Notes: generated from the sequence alone by a model not told the origin. A stretch of DNA of 64,000 nucleotides from Antedon mediterranea (GCF_964355755.1 NC_092671.1:4849001-4913000); one strand, 5' to 3'. Counted from the first letter of the stretch, positions 36,905-48,221 are shown. Numbers and translations are program-made.

Positions 36905-38309
36905 GTTAGTTATTTTGTTGCTTTTTCGATATCTCTGTAAGCTAAAACGAAACCATGGAAGAAACGTTTTGTATTACCTCTGTGCCGGGTAAACCTTTCG
37001 CAACTAGGGTAGGCTCAACATTCCAAATGCTATAAATTAATCATGTTGAAAAGTATATAGTGCATGCATGCTTTAACAGCTAGGCCTACTCGTAAGGTTA
37101 TTGTTTCAGTGATGATGGCGACAGAACAGGTGTCAAATAGTCATTATCGTCATCATCATAATCAGATGACGATGACGATAGCCTGATAGTTCAATCACTG
37201 GTGTTGACACGTACGGAATATGTGTTATTATTGTTTACCCCTTTATGCCAATAAAATGTTGTCTTGCCAGTTTTCTACTATATTCCTCAATGGTGGCCCA
37301 ACTTGTTTATTTATGCTATTCCACTGTCAAACATGCAGGTAGACCATCTAAACATGTGTTTTGTACGTTAATAGATGTTATTATACTTTTTCACAAACCG
37401 GTTTAAACGAATTATTCTTGGAATGTAATTTACGATATCTAGGGCTAAGAGTTTAATCAATTTCCCGTCTACCCATTAAATAATCCCCCTAGTAAAGAAC
37501 CATTCTTCTAATTTGAAAGGAAATGTAATTGTCCTGGGCCTTTGAAAATATACGTATGTGTTTGTACAGGTGCTTTACACCGTCGCAGTGTTATAGATGG
37601 CTAAACCATAAATGAAAATTGAAAAACGTTCTTTATTTTATTTTAGGAGTCAAGTACTTGGAATCGTTTATTATCACAGCTTTAATGCATAATAATTTCA
37701 TAGAAAATTATCAAGGAAATTGCTAGTATTAATATGTATATTCCTAAAGAGATTCTGCTGATGAGGTAGATGATTATTATGATGGCGGCAGGCTATGACT
37801 TGAATAAACATGAAGGATAATGCAAGTTTACCACGTTCATCAACATCATAATTAGCGTATCCAAAGGGGCCACCCCCTCCCCCAATTTAGAAAAATTAAA
37901 ACCCCAAATAAGGATATTAGGTTGACCCTTCTTAAGATCCGCCACTGCTGTCCGTTCACTGGATTTCGTCTGTGTCGTATCCTACTTTAACTGTATCCAA
38001 TAGTCCTAACTGTACTCATTCCTAGTAGGCCTAGGCTATATGACGGCTATGCCCCTTTCCTGAATTTGGTTATGTCTATTAACGTTGCTATGATTGCGCA
38101 CGCACGATCTTTGTTTTGCATATGAGCTTGCATTTCATGTTGTGCGGCGACTATAGTCCTGTTTTTTTGGGGTTTTTTTGCAATAACTGTTGGTCAATCT
38201 GAAGCTGATTGAGATCTTCTGACCTAATATGCTTTGATTACGTGTTATAGGTCTAAATAATTATTAACGTATTTTTATTAACGTAACGTGTTTTTTCTCG
38301 TATTCTAAA
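36905..38309. other. Interval after candidate exon B
   Basis: No coding signal. It contains one short ATC tract and several TAGGCCTA words. Confidence 0.35.
37125..37180. repeat. Short interrupted ATC/GATGAC tract
   Basis: TCATTATCGTCATCATCATA is followed by a partly complementary GATGACGATGACGATAG. Confidence 0.5.
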
Positions 38310-38565
38310 ATAATACAACAACATTTATTCAATATTCAATATTTTACAAAGTTTATGGGTTAAGATACACAGAAGCCAAAGTGGCTTGTCTTTGTACTCC
38401 TAAGCATAAACATAAAACATATTATACGGACGCATTACATTAACAAAAAATGAAATTTTGAGACAGAAAAAGGGGAAAAAAAAAACAAAAAAAAAAAAAC
38501 ACAAACACAACAAAGTGATATTAAGCTAAATGTTTACAACCCCAATTTTGCAGTAGCAATAGTAG
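38310..38565 (-). repeat. 3' UTR and tail of the truncated LINE
   Basis: On the minus strand this follows the reverse transcriptase stop. It includes an A-rich run and ends in AATATTGAATATTGAATAAA-like repeats, the short-repeat tail expected of CR1/L2-type elements. Confidence 0.5.
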
Positions 38566-39252
38566 CTAGCAATATGTTTCAAATATCATCTTTTTAATAT
38601 TGTACTTTAGCATAGGGAGTGAGGTCATGTGATTTTGTTCTAGGGTAGACTGGAGTTTATTCCAGTAAGTTGGTCCTTCAATAAAAATTGATCTTTTATT
38701 AATTTCTAATCTACTGTGTGGAATATATATCTTATTTGCGTTTCTTAATGTCTTTAAGCGATCAGTTTTAGGGTTTAAATCAATCAAGTTGTTTATAGGG
38801 ATGGGAAGTTCCTGGAGATGATATTTGAACATAAAGCATGCAATTTGAATTTTATTTATATCGTATATATTTAACATTTTTAAACTTTGTAATAGTGGTT
38901 TGGAGGCTGTTCTCATCGGTGAGTTTGTAATCATTCTAGCTATACGTTTTTGTAATTTATGTATTTTTTCTAAGTTTGTTGGATATTCATTTCCCCATAT
39001 TATATTGCAGTAATAGAGGTGTGGTAAGCTAAACGCATTGTACACATTTAAAAGAATATGTTTAGGAAAGACGTGTTTTACCTTGTAGATGATACCAATG
39101 GATTTAGCGATTTTATTTGAGATGCAGTTTATATGGGGTTTCCAGCATAAAAGATTCAAAGTTGCATAGAAAATGGATAGAACTTTTGTATATATAATCT
39201 CATGTATACTTTTACGTGTGTTAACTAGTATCAGTATAGCCATAATAATGTT
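38566..39252 (-). pseudogene. 5'-truncated non-LTR retrotransposon, C-terminal reverse transcriptase region
   Basis: The frame encodes the end of a LINE reverse transcriptase and its C-terminal extension. It begins near KVLSIFYATLNLLCWKPHIN, followed by SNKIAKSIGIIYKVKHVFP, LYYCNIIWG, LEKIHKLQKRIARMI, and NKIYIPHSRLEINKRSIFIE with a GPTYWNKL motif near the end. This pattern (KI-x3-GI, then Y-x-N-x-IWG, then Q-K-R-x-x-R) is typical of CR1/L2/Rex-like elements, which cannot be separated here. The YxDD catalytic box and endonuclease are missing, so it is a dead 5'-truncated copy. Its 3' UTR runs to about 38310, ending in ATTGAAT-type repeats on the minus strand. Confidence 0.75.
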
Positions 39253-39359
39253 GTTTTGTAAACTATAGTAATCAATAATATAATAATGTCTACAGTCTAC
39301 ATCCAATAAATCCCAAAACATAATCAAGAGGCACTATTTGTCAACAAATAATTATTAGT

Positions 39360-39466
39360 CCTCTCTCCGTGATGGTTGTCACATAATGCTTTGTATTATT
39401 TTTTATTGTATTTATATGTTTCATACGGACAGTTTGTCTGAAATAAAGTTGAATTGAATTGAAAAG
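39360..39466 (+). repeat. LINE 3' end on the opposite strand
   Basis: The sequence ends GTCTGAAATAAAG followed by (TTGAA)n, a common 3' end of CR1-like LINEs. It sits head to head with the minus-strand LINE remnant to its left. Confidence 0.5.
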
Positions 39467-40050
39467 CACTTGGTAACTAAATAATGTTACAGTAAATTAT
39501 GAAACAGTGTACCACATCACGGTACATTGAATACACGAGTAATATACTTACCATACTAAGACCACAATCAAGTGTTGTAATCGCTGGAAAAGTGTATCGT
39601 TTTTCGATTTAATTAATGTTGAAGGGCTCTTTGTTACTTAAACCATTCATGATTCTATATTGATTGAACAGTACGTCGGGATATGCATTTGAAGTCGGTT
39701 CATTTGCGTCCCATAGTGATCACCATCTTTAGCTTAAAATCACGTTTTAACCCGGATATTGCTTCTTAGTTACATTATTTATAATTAGATGGTAATCTCT
39801 TTCCTATTAATTTCCATAATCAATCTCTAGACCATTGGCAATGTATGCAGCTACTATTTTTGTACGACAATGACAAAGGCGAATTCGGTGTATTTTTCGT
39901 TGTAATTAACATGATAAAACACGTCTATTGTCTAGAGAATGTAGTGTGACGTAATGCAGTATATAAATAATATTTAAGGTACTAATTAAGATAGCATGTA
40001 CTCTAATCGTTTGATATTCTCTTATCCACACACTCGCCCCCTACAAGTCT

Positions 40051-40216
40051 CAATCCGATTTTCCACTAGGCGAATTTGTTCGCGCGAATCGAAAGCGCCA
40101 GCTTGTACGCATGCGTATTCATGTTTACATCTTCCAAATCCTTCTCTACGTATGCGTACTATTAGCCGACGCCTTCGATTCGCGCGAACAAATTCGCCTA
40201 GTGGAAAATCGGCTTT
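40051..40216. mobile_element. MITE-like palindrome with CCGATTTTCCACTAGGCGAA ends
   Basis: The left arm (about 40054-40092) and the right arm (about 40168-40214) are nearly perfect complements, including a TTCGCGCGAATCGAA core. The ~75-base interior has further partial self-complementarity (CGCATGCGTA / TACGTATGCGTA). It recalls family 2 in layout, but the end sequence differs. Confidence 0.65.
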
Positions 40217-40401
40217 AGATTATAATAGCTGATAGTAAACTACAGGAATCACAAAACGTTATTAAATAGAGTACATCTAGTTTGCGTCTATCAGGCCATT
40301 GTTTACTTAGTTTTTGACAATTTCCCGCGAGACTCAATAACATTGATTTATTGCTGCTTTCATTTTAACCGAATGTTGATAAATGATGCGCAAATAAGCA
40401 A

Positions 40402-40623
40402 ATGTCAATTACACATATGGTGACAACAGGTACGACGACGACTCAGAAAATCAAGCGATTTCGTAGTAAAAGTCGACGGCGACGATCTCAATCATTGCCA
40501 CGTCGTACCGTGACATCCAGACATTTTTTCTCATATCGCGACAACAGTGTGTCATCCGCATTTCATTCACATCACGAAAAATGTCGAAATGCATTGATAA
40601 TACGAAACTTATCGTCGATGTAG
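40402..40623 (+). CDS. Open frame with an arginine/serine-rich stretch, partly inside an inverted repeat
   Basis: The 73-codon frame begins MSITHMVTTGTTTTQKIKRF and then carries SKSRRRRSQSLPRR, which resembles an RS segment. From 40541 it runs into the left arm of a 142-bp inverted repeat, so its end is repeat-derived. A donor-like ACAG/GTACGA at 40430 would instead give a ten-residue phase-1 first exon. I see no independent support that either is translated. Confidence 0.12.
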   Translation: MSITHMVTTGTTTTQKIKRFRSKSRRRRSQSLPRRTVTSRHFFSYRDNSVSSAFHSHHEKCRNALIIRNLSSM

Positions 40624-40974
40624 TTCATTAAAATCGATGTTACGTAATTTTCGTCAATGCATTTCATTCAAATTGACGTTACGTAATGTGTCGTGATGTC
40701 ATGCACACATTCGCGACAAGTTTCGTCAATGCATTTTGATTCTCATCGCGACAGATTTCGTATTTTCAATTTTATTCACATCTCGACAAGTTTCGTATTT
40801 TCAATGTATTTCATAAACATCGCGACAACATTGTAACGTCAATTTGAATGAAATGCATTGACGAAAATTACGTAACATCGATTTTAATGAACTACATCGA
40901 CGATAAGTTTCGTATTATCAATGCATTTCGACATTTTTCGTGATGTGAATGAAATGCGGATGACACACTGTTGT
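40541..40974. repeat. 142-bp inverted repeat around a CGCGACAAGTTTCGT-rich loop
   Basis: Arms 40541-40682 and 40833-40974 are near-perfect complements (ACAACAGTGTGTCATCCGCA onward). The ~150-base loop repeats ATCGCGACAAGTTTCGT-like motifs, which also occur in and just outside the left arm (40535, 40711, 40750, 40786, 40820), so the whole unit seems built from one short repeat. No TIR-transposon end or coding sequence was recognised. Confidence 0.7.
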
Positions 40975-41484
40975 TTAGGCCCATCATCGCATCACGTCAT
41001 AAAATTAGGCATTCTTTCATAATACGATGCGAATCAAATGCTTCAATGATAAAAATTCATCATATTTTCAACAAAATAAAAGAAAACAAATAATCTTTGA
41101 CATGTTGGATATGAGTGCCACATAGTTGAATTACCCATAGTTGACGAGAGTTGCCAACTTCTATATATCCTCCTATTAATTGTTTTTATTTCTGCACATG
41201 TCATACGGTCATCCAGTTTGCTTTTTGTAAATGCATCTAACATCAACATATGGAACATTAAAACTTTACCTCGAATGGCCGTAGGTTGAATTACGTTATA
41301 CGAGCTAGTACATTATATTATACTATATCAACTTAGTGTGTAAAAGGTTAACTAATAAAACACTGTGCTCTACATTTAAAATATGTGACTCCTGCATTAC
41401 GTCTTTCTGAAAATGAAATAATTTCCAGTATGAAATTGTGTTTATATGAACTGTACAAAACTCAATATCATATCATCACACGAT

Positions 41485-41790
41485 TCAGACCATAAAAACC
41501 ATGCCTATCATACCACACTATACCATTATTATGATATCCTATCATACCAAGCCACACATTCACAGTCATGACACCACACCATACCAAAACGATCCATGGC
41601 ACCCCATATCATATCATTACAACAAACATGCAACATCATACATATACCATGTTATACCACAAACACTGTGCACCATCCATTCCACACACCACAAACCATA
41701 CAAGTGTATACCATAATCACCATCCATACCATACCACATAATATACCACACGGCACCATCATACCATTACCAATACCATCATTGGTACTA
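41485..41790. repeat. Degenerate CCATACCA/CATACCAC simple repeat
   Basis: Repeated ACCATACCA, CATATCAT and ACCACA words give two overlapping open frames that are simple-repeat artefacts. Confidence 0.6.
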
Positions 41791-41865
41791 ACGTCACCAA
41801 GCCCGGATTTGGTCCAATGGCTAAAGAGTACCCCATCGATCCAGATGTCGTCCGTACGGGGGAAA

Positions 41866-42022
41866 AAGCTCTGTCTACACTATCAAACTTTATGTAACAA
41901 TAACAGTATGTGTCCATATATGGACATGGGTGATGTTATATCACTCCATATTTGGGCATATCACTACCATATTTGGTCACATCACACTTTTTTGTCAAAC
42001 TAGTTTGATAGTGTAAACGAAC
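41866..42022. mobile_element. MITE family 1 copy
   Basis: AAGCTCTGTCTACACTATCA at left; AAACTAGTTTGATAGTGTAA at right; the interior is close to the 170-331 copy. Confidence 0.7.
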
Positions 42023-43157
42023 TCATGGAATAGCCGTGAACGGGGGTTTAACTGTACTTATACTTTTCTTATTTATCTATGCAATTCGTTCGTTAACAAT
42101 TTAACATTAGGATACTAGTTTATAAGTGAAAATACAGCGTCATCGTAAATCCAGTAATCCATTTCCTTGTCACCAACCTTCTAACAGTTTTCGTAAATAT
42201 ATCATATTAATTTTTTGTCAAGCAAACTAAATGTTTGGAATAATAAGTTAAGATTTTATAGCTCGATGTTTTAGAGGTCAAGATAGTTTAGTCTTAATTT
42301 TCTAAGTGCTGTCCTTTCTCTCCATAATCTCGTATCGTTATTAGTGATTAGTTTTGTAAGCACACAAACTCTTTATGGTTATGCGCGCAAAGGTACGCGG
42401 ACGGACTCTAGTACGCATGAGTGACGAATGACGTCACAAAATGAATATGTTTACCTACTAAGGCTATAATTTAAAACAGTTTGTATATTCTTTAATATAA
42501 TTTACAGTCTGCAAAATGACCCATAACCTTACTATGCCAGTAAAAACGTTTATAGTTTACGTAGAATGACCTATGTCAGTTGACATTAAATAATGTTAAA
42601 TTGACCTCTGACACTGCGATGGAGTTGTTGACTAATGTTTCATCCATAAACATTCGTTTACATTTTGTTTTCGATTCTGTGGCCTATGCGTGTAGGACTT
42701 CTACTGTACACCATCGTTAGCATTTTAGTCCACGACGCAATTTATTCATATATATATATGTATTCAAATAAAATCAGCCATAGCTTATAATTTAAAATTT
42801 CAAAAAGTTCAATTCAGCCGAATTATTTAATTTCAAAACGAAGTCAAATAAGTAATTAAAACGTATAAAATCCACTATGAATAATTAATTATATTAATTA
42901 TACTATCTATCTAATTATAACCGAATTAAAAGACGTTTACTATACAATTTACAAAGAGAAATGTTGGAATAATATCATTATTATTAATATTATTCTTTAA
43001 GAAAGCAAATTTTTAAATATTTGTAATTAATTAATTAATTAAACAAAAGCTACATATATTTTCAGTGCTTAAATAATTAAATTCTTAATAATTCAGTAAT
43101 GGTCATCTGATGGCAATTCAATTATGTGAACGTATAGTGTTTATATCAGAAAATATC
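42023..43157. other. AT-rich interval left of the microsatellite
   Basis: Nothing recognised beyond (TAAT/ATTA)-rich low complexity at 42860-43090. Confidence 0.4.
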
Positions 43158-43584
43158 GTTATTATTATCATCATCATCATTATCATCATCACCATTATTA
43201 TCATCATTATCATTATCACCATCACCATCATCATTATCATCATCACTATTATCATTATCATCACCATCACCATCATCATTATCATCATCATCATCTTCAT
43301 CATCATCATCATCATCACCATTATCATGATCATCATCATGATCATCTTCATCATCATCACCATCATCATTATCATCTTCATCATCATCACCATTATCATT
43401 ACTATCACCATCATTATCACCATCATCATCACCATTATCATCATCATCACCATCATCATCACCATTATCCCCATCATCATAATCATCATCACTAACATCA
43501 TCACTACCATCATCACCATCATTATTATCACCACCATCATTATTATCATCATTATTATCAACATCATCACAATCATCATCACCA
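43158..43584. repeat. ~430-bp ATC trinucleotide microsatellite directly left of the foldback element
   Basis: Imperfect ATC/ACC/ATT trinucleotide array. It gives long isoleucine-, methionine- and aspartate-rich frames on both strands that are not genes. It ends 19 bases before the foldback element. Confidence 0.9.
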
Positions 43585-43602
43585 ATTGATGTAATTGCGA
43601 TA

Positions 43603-44852
43603 TATGGAAAGCCAAACCCGCCAAAAATACATAATACATACCATCCACCAATAATTAATTCGTACAAAATTCAAACCATCCAATATTATCTCATGCAGTT
43701 CAATGAAAACTTAAACCATTAACCTAGTATCTACACCATCCAATACAATGTGTGACCATCTACCACTAGCCCAAACGACAATACGCCGAACAAACTACCC
43801 ATAACACAAACCATCTAAAGAATGTTGAGCCCAGGCAGCAATAATTGAATTAATCTAACGTTAATACAAGTATATATTAGCCAACTCATTTATCAACATT
43901 TCATGTAGTTCATGAACATTTCAAACAAAGCATCTTAATTTTAGTTCATCGAATTATAATTCTAATTCATTGCCTGTTTTATACACCGTTTGTCTGTTCA
44001 ACAGTTGAAACAACTGTTTTGCACACGATACGCCCGTTCGTGAGTTCAAACCATGATATTTGAAGCATCGACTTTCCAAACAGCGATTTTTCGCACCGAA
44101 CGTATTTTCTTGAGTTAAAGTGGTTGCATTTCAATCACTTGCTTTTGATTGGCCAGTATTACACACCGTTCGCTTGTTCGTGATTTCAAACCATGATATT
44201 TGAAGCATCGACTTTCCAAATGGCGATTTTTCGCACCGAACGTATTTTCTTGAGTTAAAGTGGTTGCATTTCAATCACCTACTTTCGATTGGCCAGTATT
44301 ACACACCGTTCGCTTGTTCGTGATTTCATGTGATAACATTTCATTCGACAATTTTTCAAACGTTAGTTTTTGACTCCGCTTACGTATATGTCAGTTGATA
44401 TACTATTTTTTAATTTTCATACTTTCCATAGTCAGTTTTGTACATCATTCGCATTTACGCATGTAAAGTGTAGATATTCCACTCGACAAGTTTTAAAACG
44501 GTAGTTTTTTTTTTATTGTTTAATTGTAACTGTTGGCGCCGATTTTATATTGGGGGGGGGGGAGGTGTTCGGTACTGAATTTGAACAGTACACATTTTTA
44601 AATATGGTACCTCTACACGTTGGGTTATTTAATGCATGATGAATAACAAAATAATTATGATTTAATAACAATACACATGTTTTTATTTAATCCATGATAA
44701 ATATTCGTAAAATATGTTTATTCGGATATTTATTAATTACGTCTCCACTATAGTCTATAAAACATAATGAATGTCATTATTTCAAAAAAATAGGCCTACC
44801 CCGTAAACAAATGGAAGCTTCTCAACAACAGTTAATTTATGCATCATAGAGA
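43603..44852 (+). repeat. Foldback element, left arm
   Basis: It begins TATGGAAAGCCAAACCCGCC and ends GCATCATAGAGA. It contains two full 140-bp repeats starting at 44041 and 44181 and a partial third at 44321, then a G-run (about 44553-44564) and a GGCGCCGATTTTATATTG segment. Confidence 0.75.
44041..44330. repeat. 140-bp tandem repeat inside the foldback arm
   Basis: Units start at 44041, 44181 and (partial) 44321, each with TTCAAACCATGATATTTGAA, GCACCGAACGTATTTTCTTG and GGCCAGTATTACACACCGTT. The same array recurs at 45291 and in reverse at about 46700-46990. Confidence 0.7.
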
Positions 44853-45822
44853 TATGGAAAGCCAAACCCGCCAAAAATACATAATACATACCATCCACCA
44901 ATAATTAATTCGTACAAAATTCAAACCATCCAATATTATCTCATGCAGTTCAATGAAAACTTAAACCATTCACCTAGTATCTACACCATCCAATACAATG
45001 TGTGACCATCTACCACTAGCCCAAACGACAATACGCCGAACAAACTACCCATAACACAAACCATCTAAAGAATGTTGAGCCCAGGCAGCAATAATTGAAT
45101 TAATCTAACGTTAATACAAGTATATATTAGCCAACTCATTTATCAACATTTCATGTAGTTCATGAACATTTCAAACAAAGCATCTTAATTTTAGTTCATC
45201 GAATTATAATTCTAATTCATTGCCTGTTTTATACACCGTTCGTCTGTTCAACAGTTGAAACAACTGTTTTGCACACGATACGCCCGTTCGTGAGTTCAAA
45301 CCATGATATTTGAAGCATCGACTTTCCAAACAGCGATTTTTCGCACCGAACGTATTTTCTTGAGTTAAAGTGGTTGCATTTCAATCACTTGCTTTTGATT
45401 GGCCAGTATTACACACCGTTCGCTTGTTCGTGATTTCAAACCATGATATTTGAAGCATCGACTTTCCAAATGGCGATTTTTCGCACCGAACGTATTTTCT
45501 TGAGTTAAAGTGGTTGCATTTCAATCACCTACTTTCGATTGGCCAGTATTACACACCGTTCGCTTGTTCGTGATTTCATGTGATAACATTTCATTCGACA
45601 ATTTTTCAAACGTTAGTTTTTGACTCTGCTTACGTATATGTCAGTTGATATACTATTTTTTAATTTTCATACTTTCCATAGTCAGTTTTGTACATCATTC
45701 GCATTTACGCATGTAAAGTGTAGATATTCCACTCGACAAGTTTTAAACGGTAGTTTTTCGCACATTTATTGTTTTATTGTTAAATTGTAACTGTTGGCGC
45801 CGATTTAATATTGAGGGGCGGG
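44853..45822 (+). repeat. Foldback element, truncated direct copy of the left arm
   Basis: It follows the left arm without a gap and repeats it to just past the GGCGCCGATT segment, then ends at a G-rich stretch. Few base differences from the left arm are visible (for example 43990 versus 45241 and 44377 versus 45627). Confidence 0.75.
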
Positions 45823-46177
45823 GGATGAATGTCAACTTTACGACTGTATGACACTTACTTAGGCCTAGGCCTACGTTACACACACAGGGAGATGTAAACT
45901 AATTTATAAATTTATTTTACATCTCCCTGGTTACACACATTATCACAAACTTAAATAATGAAAAAAAAAACAGAATGAAATAATATAATTTAGCTTGTGG
46001 GCCTGTTACAATTTTACGCCCCACAACTAGGCCCGGGGTAACACCCACCTCGCCCGCCTGAGGGGGAGAGACAGAGGAGAGAGAGAGCTGGTGTCGTGCT
46101 TCTCTCTCCCCCTACGCGGCGGGCGTGTGCGGCGGCTGCTAGATGAGGCCGGTCTAGAGCCATTTTCTGCTATGTGC
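45823..46177. other. Spacer of the foldback element with nested hairpin and GC-rich segment
   Basis: It holds AGGCCTAGGCCTA, a hairpin (CAGGGAGATGTAAA ... TTTACATCTCCCTG, 45885-45931) and a G+C- and purine-rich block (46010-46160: AGGGGGAGAGACAGAGGAGA opposite CTTCTCTCTCCCCCTACGCG). No coding sequence was recognised. Confidence 0.5.
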
Positions 46178-47429
46178 TCTCTATGATGCATAAATTAACT
46201 GTTGTTGAGAAGCTTCCATTTGTTTACGGGGTAGGCCTATTTTTTTGAAATAATGACATTCATTATGTTTTATAGACTATAGTGGAGACGTAATTAATAA
46301 ATATCCGAATAAACATATTTTACGAATATTTATCATGGATTAAATAAAAACATGTGTATTGTTATTAAATCATAATTATTTTGTTATTCATCATGCATTA
46401 AATAACCCAACGTGTAGAGGTACCATATTTAAAAATGTGTACTGTTCAAATTCAGTACCGAACACCTCCCCCCCCCCCCCAATATAAAATCGGCGCCAAC
46501 AGTTACAATTAAACAATAAAAAAAAAACTACCGTTTTAAAACTTGTCGAGTGGAATATCTACACTTTACATGCGTAAATGCGAATGATGTACAAAACTGA
46601 CTATGGAAAGTATGAAAATTAAAAAATAGTATATCAACTGACATATACGTAAGCGGAGTCAAAAACTAACGTTTGAAAAATTGTCGAATGAAATGTTATC
46701 ACATGAAATCACGAACAAGCGAACGGTGTGTAATACTGGCCAATCGAAAGTAGGTGATTGAAATGCAACCACTTTAACTCAAGAAAATACGTTCGGTGCG
46801 AAAAATCGCCATTTGGAAAGTCGATGCTTCAAATATCATGGTTTGAAATCACGAACAAGCGAACGGTGTGTAATACTGGCCAATCAAAAGCAAGTGATTG
46901 AAATGCAACCACTTTAACTCAAGAAAATACGTTCGGTGCGAAAAATCGCTGTTTGGAAAGTCGATGCTTCAAATATCATGGTTTGAACTCACGAACGGGC
47001 GTATCGTGTGCAAAACAGTTGTTTCAACTGTTGAACAGACGAACGGTGTATAAAACAGGCAATGAATTAGAATTATAATTCGATGAACTAAAATTAAGAT
47101 GCTTTGTTTGAAATGTTCATGAACTACATGAAATGTTGATAAATGAGTTGGCTAATATATACTTGTATTAACGTTAGATTAATTCAATTATTGCTGCCTG
47201 GGCTCAACATTCTTTAGATGGTTTGTGTTATGGGTAGTTTGTTCGGCGTATTGTCGTTTGGGCTAGTGGTAGATGGTCACACATTGTATTGGATGGTGTA
47301 GATACTAGGTTAATGGTTTAAGTTTTCATTGAACTGCATGAGATAATATTGGATGGTTTGAATTTTGTACGAATTAATTATTGGTGGATGGTATGTATTA
47401 TGTATTTTTGGCGGGTTTGGCTTTCCATA
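46178..47429 (-). repeat. Foldback element, right (inverted) arm
   Basis: Reverse complement of 43603-44852 over its full length, including the C-run and the 140-bp repeats. At one variable site it agrees with the middle copy rather than with the left arm. Confidence 0.75.
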
Positions 47430-47817
47430 ACGTTGCAACGGTAAAATACACTCTCAGTGTATTATTTTAATACACAGCGCCCTCAAGAATAACAAAAGTT
47501 TTTAAACGTCGCGTTCAAATCATAGAACTCCACATCTTCTGATAATACCATTTTACTATATATCGCCCTCATTTTCATCATTACGCGGTTTTACAATTTG
47601 CCTGCGTGTATATATTATGACTTTAAATCCGTTCATCTTTCTGATTGTAAACCAGATCCATAAGTCTATGGGAAGAAGAGGGCATATTTTGTTTGTTGAC
47701 CTATTTCTTCAGCTTTGATTTTTATGGGAGTACCACCCGTGTCTGTTACGTATCCTATGAACACTGTCGCAGCTAATTACCCGCGTAGGTTCTATTATTA
47801 GCTGCTCTTACTACAGG

Positions 47818-47848
47818 ATGGAAGACGAGACCGCAGATCGTGCTCCGG
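47818..47848 (+). CDS. Candidate alternative first coding exon C, gene 2
   Basis: The ATG has A at -3 and G at +4. Ten codons (MEDETADRAP) plus one G reach the donor CCGG/GTAGGT. Joined to 51500-51571 it reads MEDETADRAPVANLPPGHTA and continues without a break. An AG at 47815-47816 behind a pyrimidine stretch could also make this an internal exon after exon A, but that splice would hit a stop in the next exon, so a first-exon role is preferred. It lies 389 bases right of the foldback element and 190 bases left of a palindromic repeat. Confidence 0.55.
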
Positions 47849-48038
47849 GTAGGTTTTATTTTTTTCTCTACCCACCTTATCTGTCGTGCATTCTTTCATT
47901 CGACACTATTTTATTCTTGAATTGAATGCATTGGGAGCGTACGGTTGACAATTTTGCTTACACGTGTTTGTTTTATGTACGTATACGTAAGCGCATATAC
48001 ATAAGTACAAGTACATAATTTGAAAAAGTTGTGTGCTT

Positions 48039-48221
48039 AAGCGTGGTTCCCACTAGCGACGCAACACAAGGACGTAACGCAACGCAAGTGAATTGACCAA
48101 TCACAAGCGATGGCTTATTCGCTTGTGATTGCTAACTGTATATATAACTTCGCTTGTCATTGGTTAAAACGCTTGCGTTGCGTTTACGTCCCTGCGTTAC
48201 GTTCTAGTGGGAACCAAGCTT
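48039..48221. mobile_element. MITE family 2 copy
   Basis: AAGCGTGGTTCCCACTAGCG at left; TTCTAGTGGGAACCAAGCTT at right. It lies 190 bases downstream of candidate first exon C. Confidence 0.75.

Larger units (their letters stand above)
43603..47429. mobile_element. 3.8-kb foldback element with ~1.25-kb inverted arms
   Basis: The left arm 43603-44852 and the right arm 46178-47429 are almost identical inverted copies, ending in TATGGAAAGCCAAACCCGCC. Between them lie a partial direct copy of the left arm (44853 to about 45822) and a spacer to 46177. The arms have 140-bp internal tandem repeats. No transposase frame is seen in the arms or spacer. The architecture resembles the long-inverted-repeat TU elements of sea urchins and FB elements of flies; a sequence relationship is not claimed. 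Confidence 0.75.

Noticed and set aside
41501-42003. Histidine/threonine/proline-rich frames
   Set aside because: Encoded by the CCATACCA simple repeat and the adjoining MITE copy.
43110-43667. Three long open frames of isoleucine/threonine, methionine and aspartate runs
   Set aside because: They are the three readings of one ATC trinucleotide microsatellite on both strands, not genes.
47685-47848. Exon C as an internal exon spliced after exon A
   Set aside because: Using the AG at 47815-47816 after exon A shifts the frame and reaches a TAG in the 51500 exon.
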